Shown piece after piece: positions 1 through 10,802 of a stretch of 58,303 nt of DNA. The stretch is from Pseudomonadota bacterium (GTDB lineage Bacteria; Pseudomonadota; Gammaproteobacteria; Burkholderiales; Burkholderiaceae_F): NCBI GenBank assembly GCA_021842465.1, contig JAKBZN010000017.1, positions 1 through 58,303 on the forward strand, in the 5' to 3' direction. How positions within the stretch are numbered: the stretch's first letter is position 1; every line of letters begins with the position of its first letter. A program made the translations under genes and the position numbers. Below the pieces are notes generated by a model. That model ran no database searches. It saw only the letters and a list, made by a program, of their open reading frames with translations, and was not told where the DNA came from.

Positions 1-146
1 CGCTGTCCTGGCTGGAGTCCGATAGCTTCGAGCTGCGCGGCGAAATTCGCGGGGACCACGCCACCAACCCGGTCTTCACGGTTGCGTCCGGAGGGTTCAG
101 CAAGACCCTGACGACGTACGCCGTCGAGGGACTGTACAAGTTCTAG
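1..146 (+). CDS. C-terminal end of an outer-membrane beta-barrel protein (partial)
   Basis: The open frame enters from the left edge (first full codon at 3) and stops with TAG at 144-146, giving about 47 residues. The visible tail alternates polar and hydrophobic residues, as in RGEIRGDH and [10 protein letters not shown], and ends in phenylalanine, the usual C-terminal signal of outer-membrane barrels recognised by the BAM complex. The pattern recalls OmpL-like (BBP2) porins, but too little is present to assign a family. It is not the end of KdpA, which would be expected just before kdpB. It ends 37 bases before the kdpB start, so the two may share a transcript. Confidence 0.5.
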   Translation, partial: LSWLESDSFELRGEIRGDHATNPVFTVASGGFSKTLTTYAVEGLYKF

Positions 147-183
147 CGATTTCTGTGCTGGGGTGGACAGAGGAGAGAGATAT

Positions 184-2250
<2,067 letters not shown>

Positions 2251-2263
2251 ATCGGAGTGGCTC

Positions 2264-2836
2264 ATGAAGACCCTCGTTCGTCCGGCCCTATCGCTGTTTC
2301 TCGCGCTCTCCGTCGTGACGGGTGTGATCTACCCCCTGGCGGTGAGCGGTGTCGCGCAGGCGATCTTTCCGCGGCAGGCCGCCGGCAGCGTGATCGAGCG
2401 CGGTGGCAGGGTGATCGGCTCCGCCTTGATCGGTCAGAGCTTCGATGGTCCGCGGTATTTCTGGAGCCGCCCCTCGGCGACGAGCCCCCAGCCGTACAAC
2501 GGCCTGGCTTCCGGCGGATCGAACCTGGGACCGGAAAACCCGGCCCTGATCGATGCCGTCAAAGCGCGCGTCGCCGCCCTGCGGCGGGCGGACCCGGGCA
2601 ACCCACTGCCGATCCCGGTCGACCTCGTGACCGCGTCGGCCAGCGGCCTCGATCCCGACATCAGTCCGGCGGCCGCCCGCTATCAGGTGGCGCGGGTCGC
2701 GCGCGCGCGCGGACTTGCCGCCGAGGCGGTGCAGGCGCTGGTCGATGCCCACACCGTCGGACGGCAGTGGGGCGTATTCGGCGAGCCGCGCGTCAACGTG
2801 CTGGACCTGAATCTGGCTTTGGATGCGTTGCGGTAG
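2264..2836 (+). CDS. kdpC: Potassium-transporting ATPase subunit KdpC
   Basis: KdpC is the small single-span subunit that stabilises KdpFABC and raises its affinity for ATP. The 190-residue protein has one N-terminal membrane helix (about residues 8-30) followed by a periplasmic domain with the family signatures [15 protein letters not shown] and the C-terminal [11 protein letters not shown]. The start at 2264 follows GGAG at an acceptable distance and lies 13 bases after kdpB, so the two are one transcription unit. No kdpD or kdpE regulator follows: the next gene is convergent and unrelated. Confidence 0.96.
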   Translation: MKTLVRPALSLFLALSVVTGVIYPLAVSGVAQAIFPRQAAGSVIERGGRVIGSALIGQSFDGPRYFWSRPSATSPQPYNGLASGGSNLGPENPALIDAVKARVAALRRADPGNPLPIPVDLVTASASGLDPDISPAAARYQVARVARARGLAAEAVQALVDAHTVGRQWGVFGEPRVNVLDLNLALDALR

Positions 2837-2868
2837 CGGCATCGGTTGCGCGCCGCACCCGATGCCGC
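2836..2868. terminator. Hairpin between kdpC and the convergent antiporter gene
   Basis: A 10-bp inverted repeat (2836-2845 GCGGCATCGG with 2859-2868) with a 13-base loop sits in the 37 bases separating the stops of two convergent genes. There is no T-run, so it would be at best a weak or factor-assisted bidirectional terminator. Confidence 0.35.
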
Positions 2869-2873
2869 GCTGC

Positions 2874-4115
2874 TCAGCGATGCAGCGGCGGACCCGACCC
2901 GGCTTCCCTCGTCGCCCCCCGGGTCGTGATGCCCAGGGCGGAGAGCAGCGGAGCCATCGTCAGACCCTGCAGGACGAGCGAGAAGATCACGACCGCGAAA
3001 CACGCCGCCACGATCGGCTCGCGCAGGGGAAGATCCGGCGGCAGGCCGAGGGCCAGCGCCAGCGCCAGCGCGCCGCGCAACCCCCCCCAGAACAGGACGT
3101 GCTGATGGGCGCCGGCAATCCGCCAGCGCGTCGCGAAAAAGAGCGAGGACAACGGATAGATCGTCGCGGCGCGCCCGGCAAGGACCGCTGCGATGGCGAT
3201 CGCGGCGGTCCCCATCGCCGAGATCCGGTCACCGCCTGCGGCGCGCTGCAGTCCACCTTCGTGCATTCCGATCAGCAGGAAGATGAGGGAGTTGGCCAGG
3301 AAGGCGACCACTTCCCAGAACGCCTCCACCGATTCGTGCGTCTTGCGCGCCCCGGGGCTGCCGGCGCCGTACCGGGCGGCGATCAGTCCGGCCGTCATCG
3401 TCGCCAGCACCCCCGAAAGCTCGAAGTGCTCGGCAGCCAGGAACGGTGCATAGGCGGCGACCAGGCTGAGCGTGATCCGCACCAGGTGGTCCGAGGAGCG
3501 CGCCGCGAGCCATGACAGGGGCAGCGCCGCCAGCGCTCCGCAGGCGATACTGGCCACCGTTGTGACCGAGATGTCGCGCAGCGCCCCGGAAACCGTCGGA
3601 TGCGTGCCCTGCGCGACCGCGAGCAGCAGGCCGAACAGCACGGCGGCGGTTGCGTCGTTGAACAGGCTTTCGCCTTCGACGAGGATGCGCAGCCGGCCCT
3701 TGATTCCCGATTGCCGGAACAGCGCAATGACCGAAACCGGATCGGTTGCCGAAATCAGTGCGCCGAAGAGCGCCGCCGAAAGCGGCGGCCATCCGGCGAG
3801 CCAGTGCATGCCGAATGCGGTGACCGCTGCGGCGACGAGGACGCCGAGTGTCGCGAGCAGGACCACGACCGGCATTTCCCGCCGCAGCAGTTGCCACGGA
3901 AGAAACAGGGCCGCCTCAAAAATGAGCGGCGGCAGCAGGACCGTGAAGATCAGGTCCCGGGTCATCGAAACCTGGGGCGCGTGCGGGATGTTGGCGAGCG
4001 CGATGCCGGTGACCACCAGGCCGGTAGCGTAGGGCATGCGCAGCCGCTGCGCGAGCATCGCAACCGCTGCCGCGACGAGCAGCAGGATGGCGACGGTTTC
4101 GACGCCGTGGTTCAT
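2874..4115 (-). CDS. Monovalent cation:proton antiporter, CPA1 (NhaP-like) family
   Basis: The predicted 413-residue inner-membrane exchanger has about 12 hydrophobic segments and the CPA1 core motifs: LLPPLIFEAAL in an early helix, ATDPVSVIALF with the paired acidic site, and EGESLFNDATAAVLF. These belong to Na+(K+)/H+ antiporters. The start codon at 4115 overlaps the stop of the upstream epimerase gene by one base (TGATG), which argues for translational coupling and rules out the longer upstream frame, which reads through the epimerase in the wrong phase. Its place at the end of a nucleotide-sugar operon is unusual. The transported ion cannot be told from sequence. Confidence 0.9.
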   Translation of the reverse strand: MNHGVETVAILLLVAAAVAMLAQRLRMPYATGLVVTGIALANIPHAPQVSMTRDLIFTVLLPPLIFEAALFLPWQLLRREMPVVVLLATLGVLVAAAVTAFGMHWLAGWPPLSAALFGALISATDPVSVIALFRQSGIKGRLRILVEGESLFNDATAAVLFGLLLAVAQGTHPTVSGALRDISVTTVASIACGALAALPLSWLAARSSDHLVRITLSLVAAYAPFLAAEHFELSGVLATMTAGLIAARYGAGSPGARKTHESVEAFWEVVAFLANSLIFLLIGMHEGGLQRAAGGDRISAMGTAAIAIAAVLAGRAATIYPLSSLFFATRWRIAGAHQHVLFWGGLRGALALALALGLPPDLPLREPIVAACFAVVIFSLVLQGLTMAPLLSALGITTRGATREAGSGPPLHR

Positions 4116-5158
4116 CACGGCGCGGCGTCGTACTCCCGCAGCCATGCCACCAGCCTTGGCAGGCCGGTCTCGATCCCGGTCGTCGGCCGCCAGCCCAGAT
4201 CCCGGATGGTTGCGTCGATGTCGGCGGCGGTGGCGCGCACGTCGCCCGCCTGCATCGGACGCAGGATGCGCTGGGCGGGCTTGCCGACGGCCTGTTCGAG
4301 GATCTCGATGAACCGCAGAAGTTCCTCGGGGTGGTTGTTTCCGAGGTTGTAGACCCGGTGGGGAATGTCGCCGAAGCGGGTGGTTTCGTCGAGCGCCCGG
4401 AGCGTGCCGTCGACGATGTCGTCGATGTAGGTGAAGTCCCGGCGCATGTCGCCGTGGCCGTAGACCTCGATCGGCTTGCCGGCGAAGATCGCCCGGGCGA
4501 ACTTGAACGGCGCCATGTCGGGCCGCCCCCAGGGGCCGTAGACCGTGAAATAGCGCAGGCCGGTGAGCCGCAGGCCGAACTGCACCGCATAGACGTAGGC
4601 GATCAGTTCGTTGGCGCGCTTGGTCGCGGCGTAGAGGCTGATCGGGTGGTTCACCGGGTCGTCGATCGAAAACGGCTGCTTCGTGTTGGCGCCGTAGACG
4701 CTGGAGGACGACGCGTAGACGAAATGGGCAACGTTGCCGGCGGCCCGCGCGGCCTCGAGCAGGGTCACGAAACCCGTCAGATTGCTGTCGACGTAGGCTT
4801 GCGGGTTTTCGAAGGAATAGCGCACGCCCGCTTGGGCCGCGAGGTGGACGATGCGTCCGGGCCGGCGGTCCGCCAGCAGCGCACCGACGGCGGCGCGGTC
4901 GGCGATGTCGAGTTCGGCCAGTTCGAAGGCCGATTCCCGAAAGTGCGGGGAGCGCCGGATCCGCTCGATCCGGTCGCGTTTGAGCCGGGGGTCGTAGTAG
5001 GCGTTGAAGTTGTCGATTCCCAGCACGCGCTCGCCGCGCGCCAGCAGGGCTTCGCAGACGGCGGCGCCGATGAACCCGGCGCAGCCGGTGACCAGCACGC
5101 AATCCTCGCCCCGGGGGGCGAGGGCAGGGTGCGGGAGCGCGCCGCTGCCCGAAGCCAT
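4115..5158 (-). CDS. NAD-dependent epimerase, probable UDP-glucuronate 4-epimerase
   Basis: This is an extended SDR of 347 residues. It has the N-terminal NAD-binding motif TGCAGFIG, the catalytic YxxxK (SLYAATK), and features of UDP-GlcA 4-epimerases such as YYDPRLKRDR, GVRYSFENPQAYVDSN and YGPWGRPDMAPFKF. The family converts UDP-glucuronate to UDP-galacturonate for capsule or LPS. The upstream partner, UDP-glucose dehydrogenase, makes exactly that substrate, and the two genes overlap by one base (TGATG), so the pathway UDP-Glc to UDP-GlcA to UDP-GalA is inferred. The start at 5158 is set by the overlap. Other 4-epimerase or dehydratase specificities remain possible. Confidence 0.9.
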   Translation of the reverse strand: MASGSGALPHPALAPRGEDCVLVTGCAGFIGAAVCEALLARGERVLGIDNFNAYYDPRLKRDRIERIRRSPHFRESAFELAELDIADRAAVGALLADRRPGRIVHLAAQAGVRYSFENPQAYVDSNLTGFVTLLEAARAAGNVAHFVYASSSSVYGANTKQPFSIDDPVNHPISLYAATKRANELIAYVYAVQFGLRLTGLRYFTVYGPWGRPDMAPFKFARAIFAGKPIEVYGHGDMRRDFTYIDDIVDGTLRALDETTRFGDIPHRVYNLGNNHPEELLRFIEILEQAVGKPAQRILRPMQAGDVRATAADIDATIRDLGWRPTTGIETGLPRLVAWLREYDAAP

Positions 5159-6501
5159 CAGACGTCGCTCCGCCCGATGCCCACGTATTTCAGCCCCGCC
5201 GCGGCGACGGCGCGGGGATCGTAGAGATTCCGGCCGTCGGCGAGCACCCGGTCTTTCAGTTGCGTCGCGAGTTGTGCGAAGTCCGGGCTGCGGAACTCCA
5301 GCCATTCGGTGACCACGGCCAGCGCATCGGCGCCGTTGCAGGCCGCCGAGGCGCTGTCGCAGAAGACGATCTTGCGCGCATCCTCGGCCAGGGCGGAGCG
5401 CGCCGTGGACCCGGCCTGCGGGTCGTAGGCGCGGATCGTCGCGCCCGCCGCGATCGCATCGCGGATCAACACCAGGCTCGACGCTTCCCGCACGTCGTCG
5501 GTATTCGGCTTGAACGCCAGCCCCCAGACGGCGATCACCTTGCCGCGCAGGTCTCCGCCCAGCGCCGCGCGCAGCTTGGTGCCGAGCACGTGCTTCTGCT
5601 CTTCGTTGACCTCGTGCACCGCCGAGAGCAGGCGCGCCGAGACGACGTTCTCCCGCGCCATGGCGAGCAGCGCCCGCACGTCCTTGGGAAAGCACGATCC
5701 GCCGTAGCCCGCGCCGGCATAGAGAAAACTCGGCCCGATCCGCGGGTCCGCGCCGATGGCGTGGCGGACCTTCTCGATGTCGGCGCCCAGCTTTTCCGCC
5801 AGTCGGGCCAGTTCGTTCATGAACGAGATGCGGGTGGCCAGCATCGCGTTGGCGGCGTACTTGGCCATTTCCGACGAGTGCGGATCCAGCACGATCAGTC
5901 GGTCGTGGTTGCGGTGGAACGGCGCATAGAGCGCGGTGAGCGTGGCGATCGCATCCGCATCTTCGGTTCCGATGACGATGCGGTCGGGGTGCATGAAGTC
6001 GGGAACCGCCGCCCCTTCCTTGAGGAATTCCGGATTGGACGCCACCGTGAAGTCGACGTCCACCCCGCGATGGGCCAGTTCCTCGCGGATCGCGCCCGAC
6101 ACCAGCAGGTGGGTGCCGACCGGGACCGTCGACTTGACGACGATCAGCACCTTGCGTCCCCGAACCGGCGCAAGTCGCCGTCCGAGTTCGCGCGCCGCGG
6201 TTTCGACATGGCGCACGTCCGCCGAGCCGTCTTCATCGGTGGGAGTGCCGACGGCGATGAAAAAGAGGTCGCAATCGTGGACCGCCTCGTCGTAATCGCA
6301 CGAGAACGTGAGCCGCCCGGCGGCGCGGTTGCGGGCGACGACGACGTCCAGCCCGGGTTCGTGGATGGGGATTTCCCCGGCGTTGAGCCGGTCGACCTTG
6401 CTCTGGTCGACGTCGATGCAGAGCACCGAGTTGCCGACATCGGCCAGGCACGCCCCCGTCACCAGGCCGACGTATCCCGTTCCGATCATTGTCAGTCGCA
6501 T
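5158..6501 (-). CDS. ugd: UDP-glucose 6-dehydrogenase
   Basis: This 447-residue cytoplasmic enzyme oxidises UDP-glucose to UDP-glucuronate with two NAD+. The N-terminal Rossmann motif GTGYVGLVTG opens the protein. GTPTDEDGSAD and ESTVPVGT-like segments (here KSTVPVGT) and the catalytic cysteine in GYGGSCFPKD (near residue 270) are all present, followed by the UDP-binding C-terminal domain (AVWGLAFKPNTDD). It is the first gene of a reverse-strand operon with the epimerase and the antiporter. The 46-base gap to the divergent glycosyltransferase gene must hold both promoters. Confidence 0.96.
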   Translation of the reverse strand: MRLTMIGTGYVGLVTGACLADVGNSVLCIDVDQSKVDRLNAGEIPIHEPGLDVVVARNRAAGRLTFSCDYDEAVHDCDLFFIAVGTPTDEDGSADVRHVETAARELGRRLAPVRGRKVLIVVKSTVPVGTHLLVSGAIREELAHRGVDVDFTVASNPEFLKEGAAVPDFMHPDRIVIGTEDADAIATLTALYAPFHRNHDRLIVLDPHSSEMAKYAANAMLATRISFMNELARLAEKLGADIEKVRHAIGADPRIGPSFLYAGAGYGGSCFPKDVRALLAMARENVVSARLLSAVHEVNEEQKHVLGTKLRAALGGDLRGKVIAVWGLAFKPNTDDVREASSLVLIRDAIAAGATIRAYDPQAGSTARSALAEDARKIVFCDSASAACNGADALAVVTEWLEFRSPDFAQLATQLKDRVLADGRNLYDPRAVAAAGLKYVGIGRSDV

Positions 6502-6547
6502 AGAATGCCCCCTTGGACGAACCAGCCATTGTACGCAACGAGATAAC

Positions 6548-7489
6548 GTGAGTATCGCAATATCGGTGGTGATTCCGGTCTACAACGAGGCGGAAAATGT
6601 GCGCGAACTCGTGGACCGGGTCGGCGCGGCGCTTGCCCCGACCGGGCGGTCTTTCGAGTTGGTGATCGTCGACGACGGCTCGAAGGACGGAACGCGGGCG
6701 ATCCTGCAGTCGCTGGCGGCGGAACGCGACTGGCTGCGTCCGCTTGCGCTCATCCGCAATTACGGCCAGTCGACGGCCCTGCAGGCGGGATTCGACCACG
6801 CCCGAGGCGAGTTCATCGTGACCCTCGACGGCGACCTGCAGAACGACCCGGTCGAGATTCCGCGTCTGGTGGAAATCCTGGAGCGGGATCCGGACATCGA
6901 CGTGGTGTCGGGATGGCGCAAGGATCGGCAGGACCGGACGGTCTCGCGCAAGATCCCGTCGATGATCGCCAACCGGCTGATTTCGGCGGTGACCGGCGTG
7001 CACCTGCACGACAACGGTTGCGCGCTCAAGGCCTACCGGCGTCCGATCATCGAGAACCTGCGCCTCTACGGCGAAATGCACCGCTTCATCGCGGCGCTGG
7101 CGGTGGAGGCCGGCGCGCGCCTGGTCGAGGTGCCGGTGCTGCACCATCCGCGCACCCGCGGGCAGTCCAAGTACGGCATCGACCGGGTGTTCCGCGTGTT
7201 GCTCGACCTGTTGTGGGTCAAGTTTTCCATGCGCTTTCTGCACCGGCCGCTGCATGCGTTCGGCGCGGTGGGGTTCGTCTTCATGGGGGTGGGCGGGATC
7301 GCCCTGGCGTACCTGGCGGTGCTCAAGCTGGGATTCGACCAGAACATCGGCGGTCGGCCGCTCCTGATTCTGGGCGTGCTGCTTACGCTGATCGGCGTCC
7401 AGTTGCTGGCCGCAGGGGTGTTGGGCGAACTGCTGACGCGGGTCTATCACGAGCCGCAGGGTCGCCGGCAGTACGTGCTGCGGCGATGA
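6548..7489 (+). CDS. Family 2 glycosyltransferase, polyprenyl-phosphate (GtrB/ArnC-like) type
   Basis: The predicted 313-residue enzyme transfers a sugar from a nucleotide donor to a polyprenyl-phosphate carrier at the inner membrane. It starts with the GT-A fold (VVIPVYNEAENV), has VDDGSKDGT and LDGDLQNDP (the DxD metal/nucleotide site), and ends with two hydrophobic helices (about residues 237-260 and 275-298) typical of GtrB/DPM1-like proteins. I chose the GTG at 6548: the longer open frame runs back through ugd antisense and has no family resemblance. The stop overlaps the next start by ATGA. Confidence 0.9.
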   Translation: MSIAISVVIPVYNEAENVRELVDRVGAALAPTGRSFELVIVDDGSKDGTRAILQSLAAERDWLRPLALIRNYGQSTALQAGFDHARGEFIVTLDGDLQNDPVEIPRLVEILERDPDIDVVSGWRKDRQDRTVSRKIPSMIANRLISAVTGVHLHDNGCALKAYRRPIIENLRLYGEMHRFIAALAVEAGARLVEVPVLHHPRTRGQSKYGIDRVFRVLLDLLWVKFSMRFLHRPLHAFGAVGFVFMGVGGIALAYLAVLKLGFDQNIGGRPLLILGVLLTLIGVQLLAAGVLGELLTRVYHEPQGRRQYVLRR

Positions 7490-8502
7490 GGGCGGCCGCC
7501 CGATTCGTCCTGCGCATTGTCGCCGCCTTCGCCTTGATGGCGGCGGCGGTATGGATGGTCGGCCTGGACCGGATTCGCAGCCAGATCGAACACGCCGACC
7601 TGCGTTGGTTTGCCGGGGCGGTTGTGGTGATGGCAGTGTCCCAAGCCGTCTCGGTGCTGCGCTGGGAGACGATTGCGCGGATCTTCGGCCTGCGCGTCCG
7701 GACCGGGGCGATGGCCATTGCCTATGCGCAAGGCATGACGCTCAACGTGCTGCTGCCCGGGGCGACGCTGGGCGGCGACGCGTTGCGGAGCGTGCGCCTG
7801 CAGCAGTTGGGCAACCCGCTGGGGGTGTCGGCGCTCAGCGTGCTGCTCGACCGCTTGAGCGGCCTGTGGATCCTGTGCGCGCTGTCGCTGCTGACCGGCC
7901 TCGGCCTGTTCCTGTTGGTGGGGTTCCCCGTCGCACATTCCGCCGCCGGGTCGGCGATGCATCCGCCGGGACCGCCGTGGCTGGCGCGGCACGCGGCGAC
8001 GTTTTTCGGAATCTATCTGCTGGGGCTGGTCGCCGTCTGTGCGCTGCCCTGGCTACCCTTGCGACCTCGCCCCGTCCCGTCGGCCGCGGATCACCCGCTC
8101 CCTCTGGTGCGGCTTGCCGTGCGCATCTGGAACCGGGTTTCGGAACTGCACGAGCTCGCGCTATCGCAGCGCGGCGCCCTGGGCCGGTCGATCTGGAGTT
8201 CGGCGGTGGTGCAGATTCTGTGCGCGGTGACGCTGTGGCTTTGCACGCGGGCGATGGGTGGGCAGGCCGCCTACTGGCAGGTGCAGGCGGTTGCCGCACC
8301 GATTTTCGTCGCGGGCGCGCTGCCGGTGAGCTATGGCGGGTTCGGCGCGCGCGAAATGGCGGCGCTGGCGGCGTTCCCGCTGGTCGGCCTTGGCGCCGAT
8401 CTGGGCTTGACGGCGAGCGTGTTGTACGGTTTCGTATCGGTGGTGCTGGGCCTGCTGGCGGCGCCGGCGTTCGCGTTGGCGCATCGCCGCGATATCGGGT
8501 AG
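7486..8502 (+). CDS. Integral membrane protein, LPG-synthase-TM / UPF0104 (flippase-like) family
   Basis: The 338-residue polytopic protein has roughly eight hydrophobic segments and the two signatures of this family: PGATLGGDALRSVRL in the first half and PVSYGGFGAREM near the end. Family members share the membrane domain of lysylphosphatidylglycerol synthase without its catalytic domain and are thought to move lipids or lipid-linked sugars. That role is inferred here from the neighbour: it overlaps the polyprenyl-glycosyltransferase by four bases (ATGA), so the two are made together. Confidence 0.85.
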   Translation: MRAAARFVLRIVAAFALMAAAVWMVGLDRIRSQIEHADLRWFAGAVVVMAVSQAVSVLRWETIARIFGLRVRTGAMAIAYAQGMTLNVLLPGATLGGDALRSVRLQQLGNPLGVSALSVLLDRLSGLWILCALSLLTGLGLFLLVGFPVAHSAAGSAMHPPGPPWLARHAATFFGIYLLGLVAVCALPWLPLRPRPVPSAADHPLPLVRLAVRIWNRVSELHELALSQRGALGRSIWSSAVVQILCAVTLWLCTRAMGGQAAYWQVQAVAAPIFVAGALPVSYGGFGAREMAALAAFPLVGLGADLGLTASVLYGFVSVVLGLLAAPAFALAHRRDIG

Positions 8503-8544
8503 CTTGTCCGTACGGATGTCTTCGCGAGCAGACGGGAAAGCCTT

Positions 8545-9141
8545 ATGCAGATCGTCGTGACCGGGGCGAGCGGCCCCCTGGGCCAAGCCCTGCTGCGCGG
8601 CCTCGCCGCCAAAGGATCGCTGTCGGGCACCGACGGCCCCGCTCCCATTCGCCGCATCCTGGCCGTCGACCGCGCGCAGGGGCCGGCGCTGTTTCTCGAC
8701 GACCGGATCGAATACGTGCGCGGCGCGTTCGAGCAGCCGCGGTTCCTGGCGCGGATGATGGGCACGACGACGGATGGCATCTTCCATCTGGCGGCGCTCG
8801 ACCCTGGGCCGGAGGCGGAGGACGATCCGGCGGACGATCTGGAATCCGATCTCACACGGACCTGGGACGGAACCCGGGCGCTGCTCGATGCCTGCCGTTT
8901 CCAGGCCGCGCAGCCGAAAGTCGTCATCGCGAGTACGGTCGAGGCGGCGGGTGAGGCCGGGTGCGAGGCTGCGCGCTCCCGGACCGGCGCCTTGGCGGCG
9001 ATGTGCGAGTTGCTGATCGCGGAAGGCGCGCGCCGCCGCATCGTGCAGTCGCGCTGCGTGCGCTTGGCGGTGCTCGGGGACGAATCGGCGTTCGGCGACG
9101 CCGTCGCCGGCCTGATCAGCGCGTACGAAACGATGCGTTGA
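8545..9141 (+). CDS. Short NAD-binding SDR-like protein lacking the catalytic Tyr/Lys
   Basis: This 198-residue protein is related to extended SDRs of the NAD-dependent epimerase/dehydratase group. It keeps the glycine motif TGASGPLG and a FHLAAL segment, but where relatives have YGxxKxxCELL it reads TGALAAMCELL, so the catalytic tyrosine and lysine are replaced by Thr147 and Ala151. It is also about one third shorter than active members and lacks a substrate domain. It may be a regulator, a partner subunit or a decaying gene. It overlaps the convergent ThDP-enzyme gene tail-to-tail by 26 bases. ATG 8545 follows ACGGGAAAG at a suitable distance. Confidence 0.75.
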   Translation: MQIVVTGASGPLGQALLRGLAAKGSLSGTDGPAPIRRILAVDRAQGPALFLDDRIEYVRGAFEQPRFLARMMGTTTDGIFHLAALDPGPEAEDDPADDLESDLTRTWDGTRALLDACRFQAAQPKVVIASTVEAAGEAGCEAARSRTGALAAMCELLIAEGARRRIVQSRCVRLAVLGDESAFGDAVAGLISAYETMR

Positions 9142-10771
9142 TCTCGACCAGCGCCGGGCCGCGATGCGTGCGGGCGTGGGCCAGCGCGTCGGCGAGCGCG
9201 GCGGGGAAGTCGTTGGCGTCGGTGATCCGCGCTCCCCATCCGCCGTGGGCGCCGATGAGGGCGACGGGGTCCGGGCCGTGGAGGCGCGTGCCCGGCGGCG
9301 CGGGTTCCGGTTCGGCGCCGGGGCGATCGTGGAAGACGACGAAGAGCACTCCGGCCGTGTATTCCATCGCGGTGGCGAGTTCGGGCGCACCGGCGACCAG
9401 ATCGTCGCCGCGGCAGACGCAGACGACGGTTTTGTCCGGCGCGATGATCTTGGCGGCAACCGCCGCCGCCACGGCGGACCCGGGACAGTCGTCGGGTGGC
9501 GCAAGCTGGGTGGCGGGGGCTCGGTACGGAAAGAACCGTTCCAGCCACACCGCGGCGATGCCGCTGCCGCCGCAGACGATGGCGTCGTCGGGCAGCGCGT
9601 CCCGAAGATCCAGCAGTACCCGCCAAGGGGCCAGGGGGGACGCGTCCGCGACGTCGGGGATCGCCGGTCGGGACCGCCAGGATTGCAGCGCGGCATGGCC
9701 CTCCGCGGGCGAGGCCGCCCAGGGCGGGCTTTCGATCGGCGTCATCATCGCCAGGCGCGCCGCGAGCTGCGGCATGCCGGTGTGAATCGCCAGGTCGGCC
9801 CCGCCTGCGTACAGGAATTCGATCGCGGGGTGGGCATGGACGACGACCTGCCGGCTGGCCGAATCGTCGCCCGCCGACGCCGCGCCGCTCGCGGTTCCGA
9901 TCGGGCGCCAGGCGATGCCCAGCGCCAGGACGAGGTCTGCGCTGCCGATCCGGGCCCGGCAGCCCGGCATCGCGGTGTCGCCGATGTAGTGGGGGTGCCG
10001 GTTGTCGAATTCGTCCAGACCACCGGGCACGCAGGCGACCGCAAGGCGGTTCGCGTCGATGAACGCGCGCAGGTTGTCCAGGGTCGACCGATTCCCGCCG
10101 GTTCCGCCGACTACGACGACGGGTCGTTGCGCCTGGCCGAGTGCCCGCCGCAGGGAGGCGATCTGCACGTCGCTGGGCGCGGGCAGGATCGCCGGCCGGC
10201 AACGGCCGTTGCCGATCGCCGAGGCCTGCGTCAGCGCGGCGTCGGTCACGGCGAGGACGATCGGGCCGGGGTGGCCGCCGGAGGCGGTCTGGAATCCCAG
10301 CGACACGAGATCGGGCAGTCGGTCCGCGTCGTCCGCGCCCGCAGCCCACTTTGTCCAGGGGCTCACCCGCCCGGCCCAATCCCGGATCCGATCGCCCGGA
10401 TTCGCCTCGGTGGCGGCCGCGTCCGTTCCGGTGGACGGAACGGGGAACGGGTCGACCGCCTTTTGCACCGTGATGACAGCCAGCGGCAGTCCGCGCTGCC
10501 GGGCATGATGGATCGCTCCGGCCGCCTGCAGCATGGGTGCCCCCGCCGCCACGAGGGCGACGCCGGGCTGTCCCGTCAGTCGGGCGTAGGCGATGGCCAT
10601 GTCGGCGGCGGCCGCATTGTGGCGCGTGGCGATCACACGGATGCCGCCGGTTTCGCCGAGCGCGCCGAGCAGCCCCTCCAGCTCCGGGGCGAATCGACAG
10701 AACACGTGGTTGACGCCCTGGATGCGCAGCTGATCGGCCAGGATCCGGGCGCCGGTGCGGAGTGGGTTCAT
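9116..10771 (-). CDS. Thiamine-diphosphate enzyme homologue (acetolactate synthase-like) with altered cofactor motifs
   Basis: The 551-residue protein shows the three-domain layout of ThDP enzymes: an N-terminal pyrimidine-binding domain (AYARLTGQPGVALV), a central domain with VVVVGGTGGN, and a C-terminal pyrophosphate-binding domain. The glutamate that activates the cofactor is replaced by Asn52 (RHNAAAAD instead of RHEQ...), the GDG metal motif reads GDD (455-457), and the distal Asn of GDG-X-NN is Asp482. Normal decarboxylase or carboligase activity is therefore doubtful and no substrate can be assigned. It lies 31 bases downstream of fliR on the same strand and may be read through from the flagellar operon. 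Confidence 0.75.
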   Translation of the reverse strand: MNPLRTGARILADQLRIQGVNHVFCRFAPELEGLLGALGETGGIRVIATRHNAAAADMAIAYARLTGQPGVALVAAGAPMLQAAGAIHHARQRGLPLAVITVQKAVDPFPVPSTGTDAAATEANPGDRIRDWAGRVSPWTKWAAGADDADRLPDLVSLGFQTASGGHPGPIVLAVTDAALTQASAIGNGRCRPAILPAPSDVQIASLRRALGQAQRPVVVVGGTGGNRSTLDNLRAFIDANRLAVACVPGGLDEFDNRHPHYIGDTAMPGCRARIGSADLVLALGIAWRPIGTASGAASAGDDSASRQVVVHAHPAIEFLYAGGADLAIHTGMPQLAARLAMMTPIESPPWAASPAEGHAALQSWRSRPAIPDVADASPLAPWRVLLDLRDALPDDAIVCGGSGIAAVWLERFFPYRAPATQLAPPDDCPGSAVAAAVAAKIIAPDKTVVCVCRGDDLVAGAPELATAMEYTAGVLFVVFHDRPGAEPEPAPPGTRLHGPDPVALIGAHGGWGARITDANDFPAALADALAHARTHRGPALVEINASFRTR

Positions 10772-10802
10772 CGAAAGTCGTCCCGAAAGCGGTGGTCGGA
10801 TT

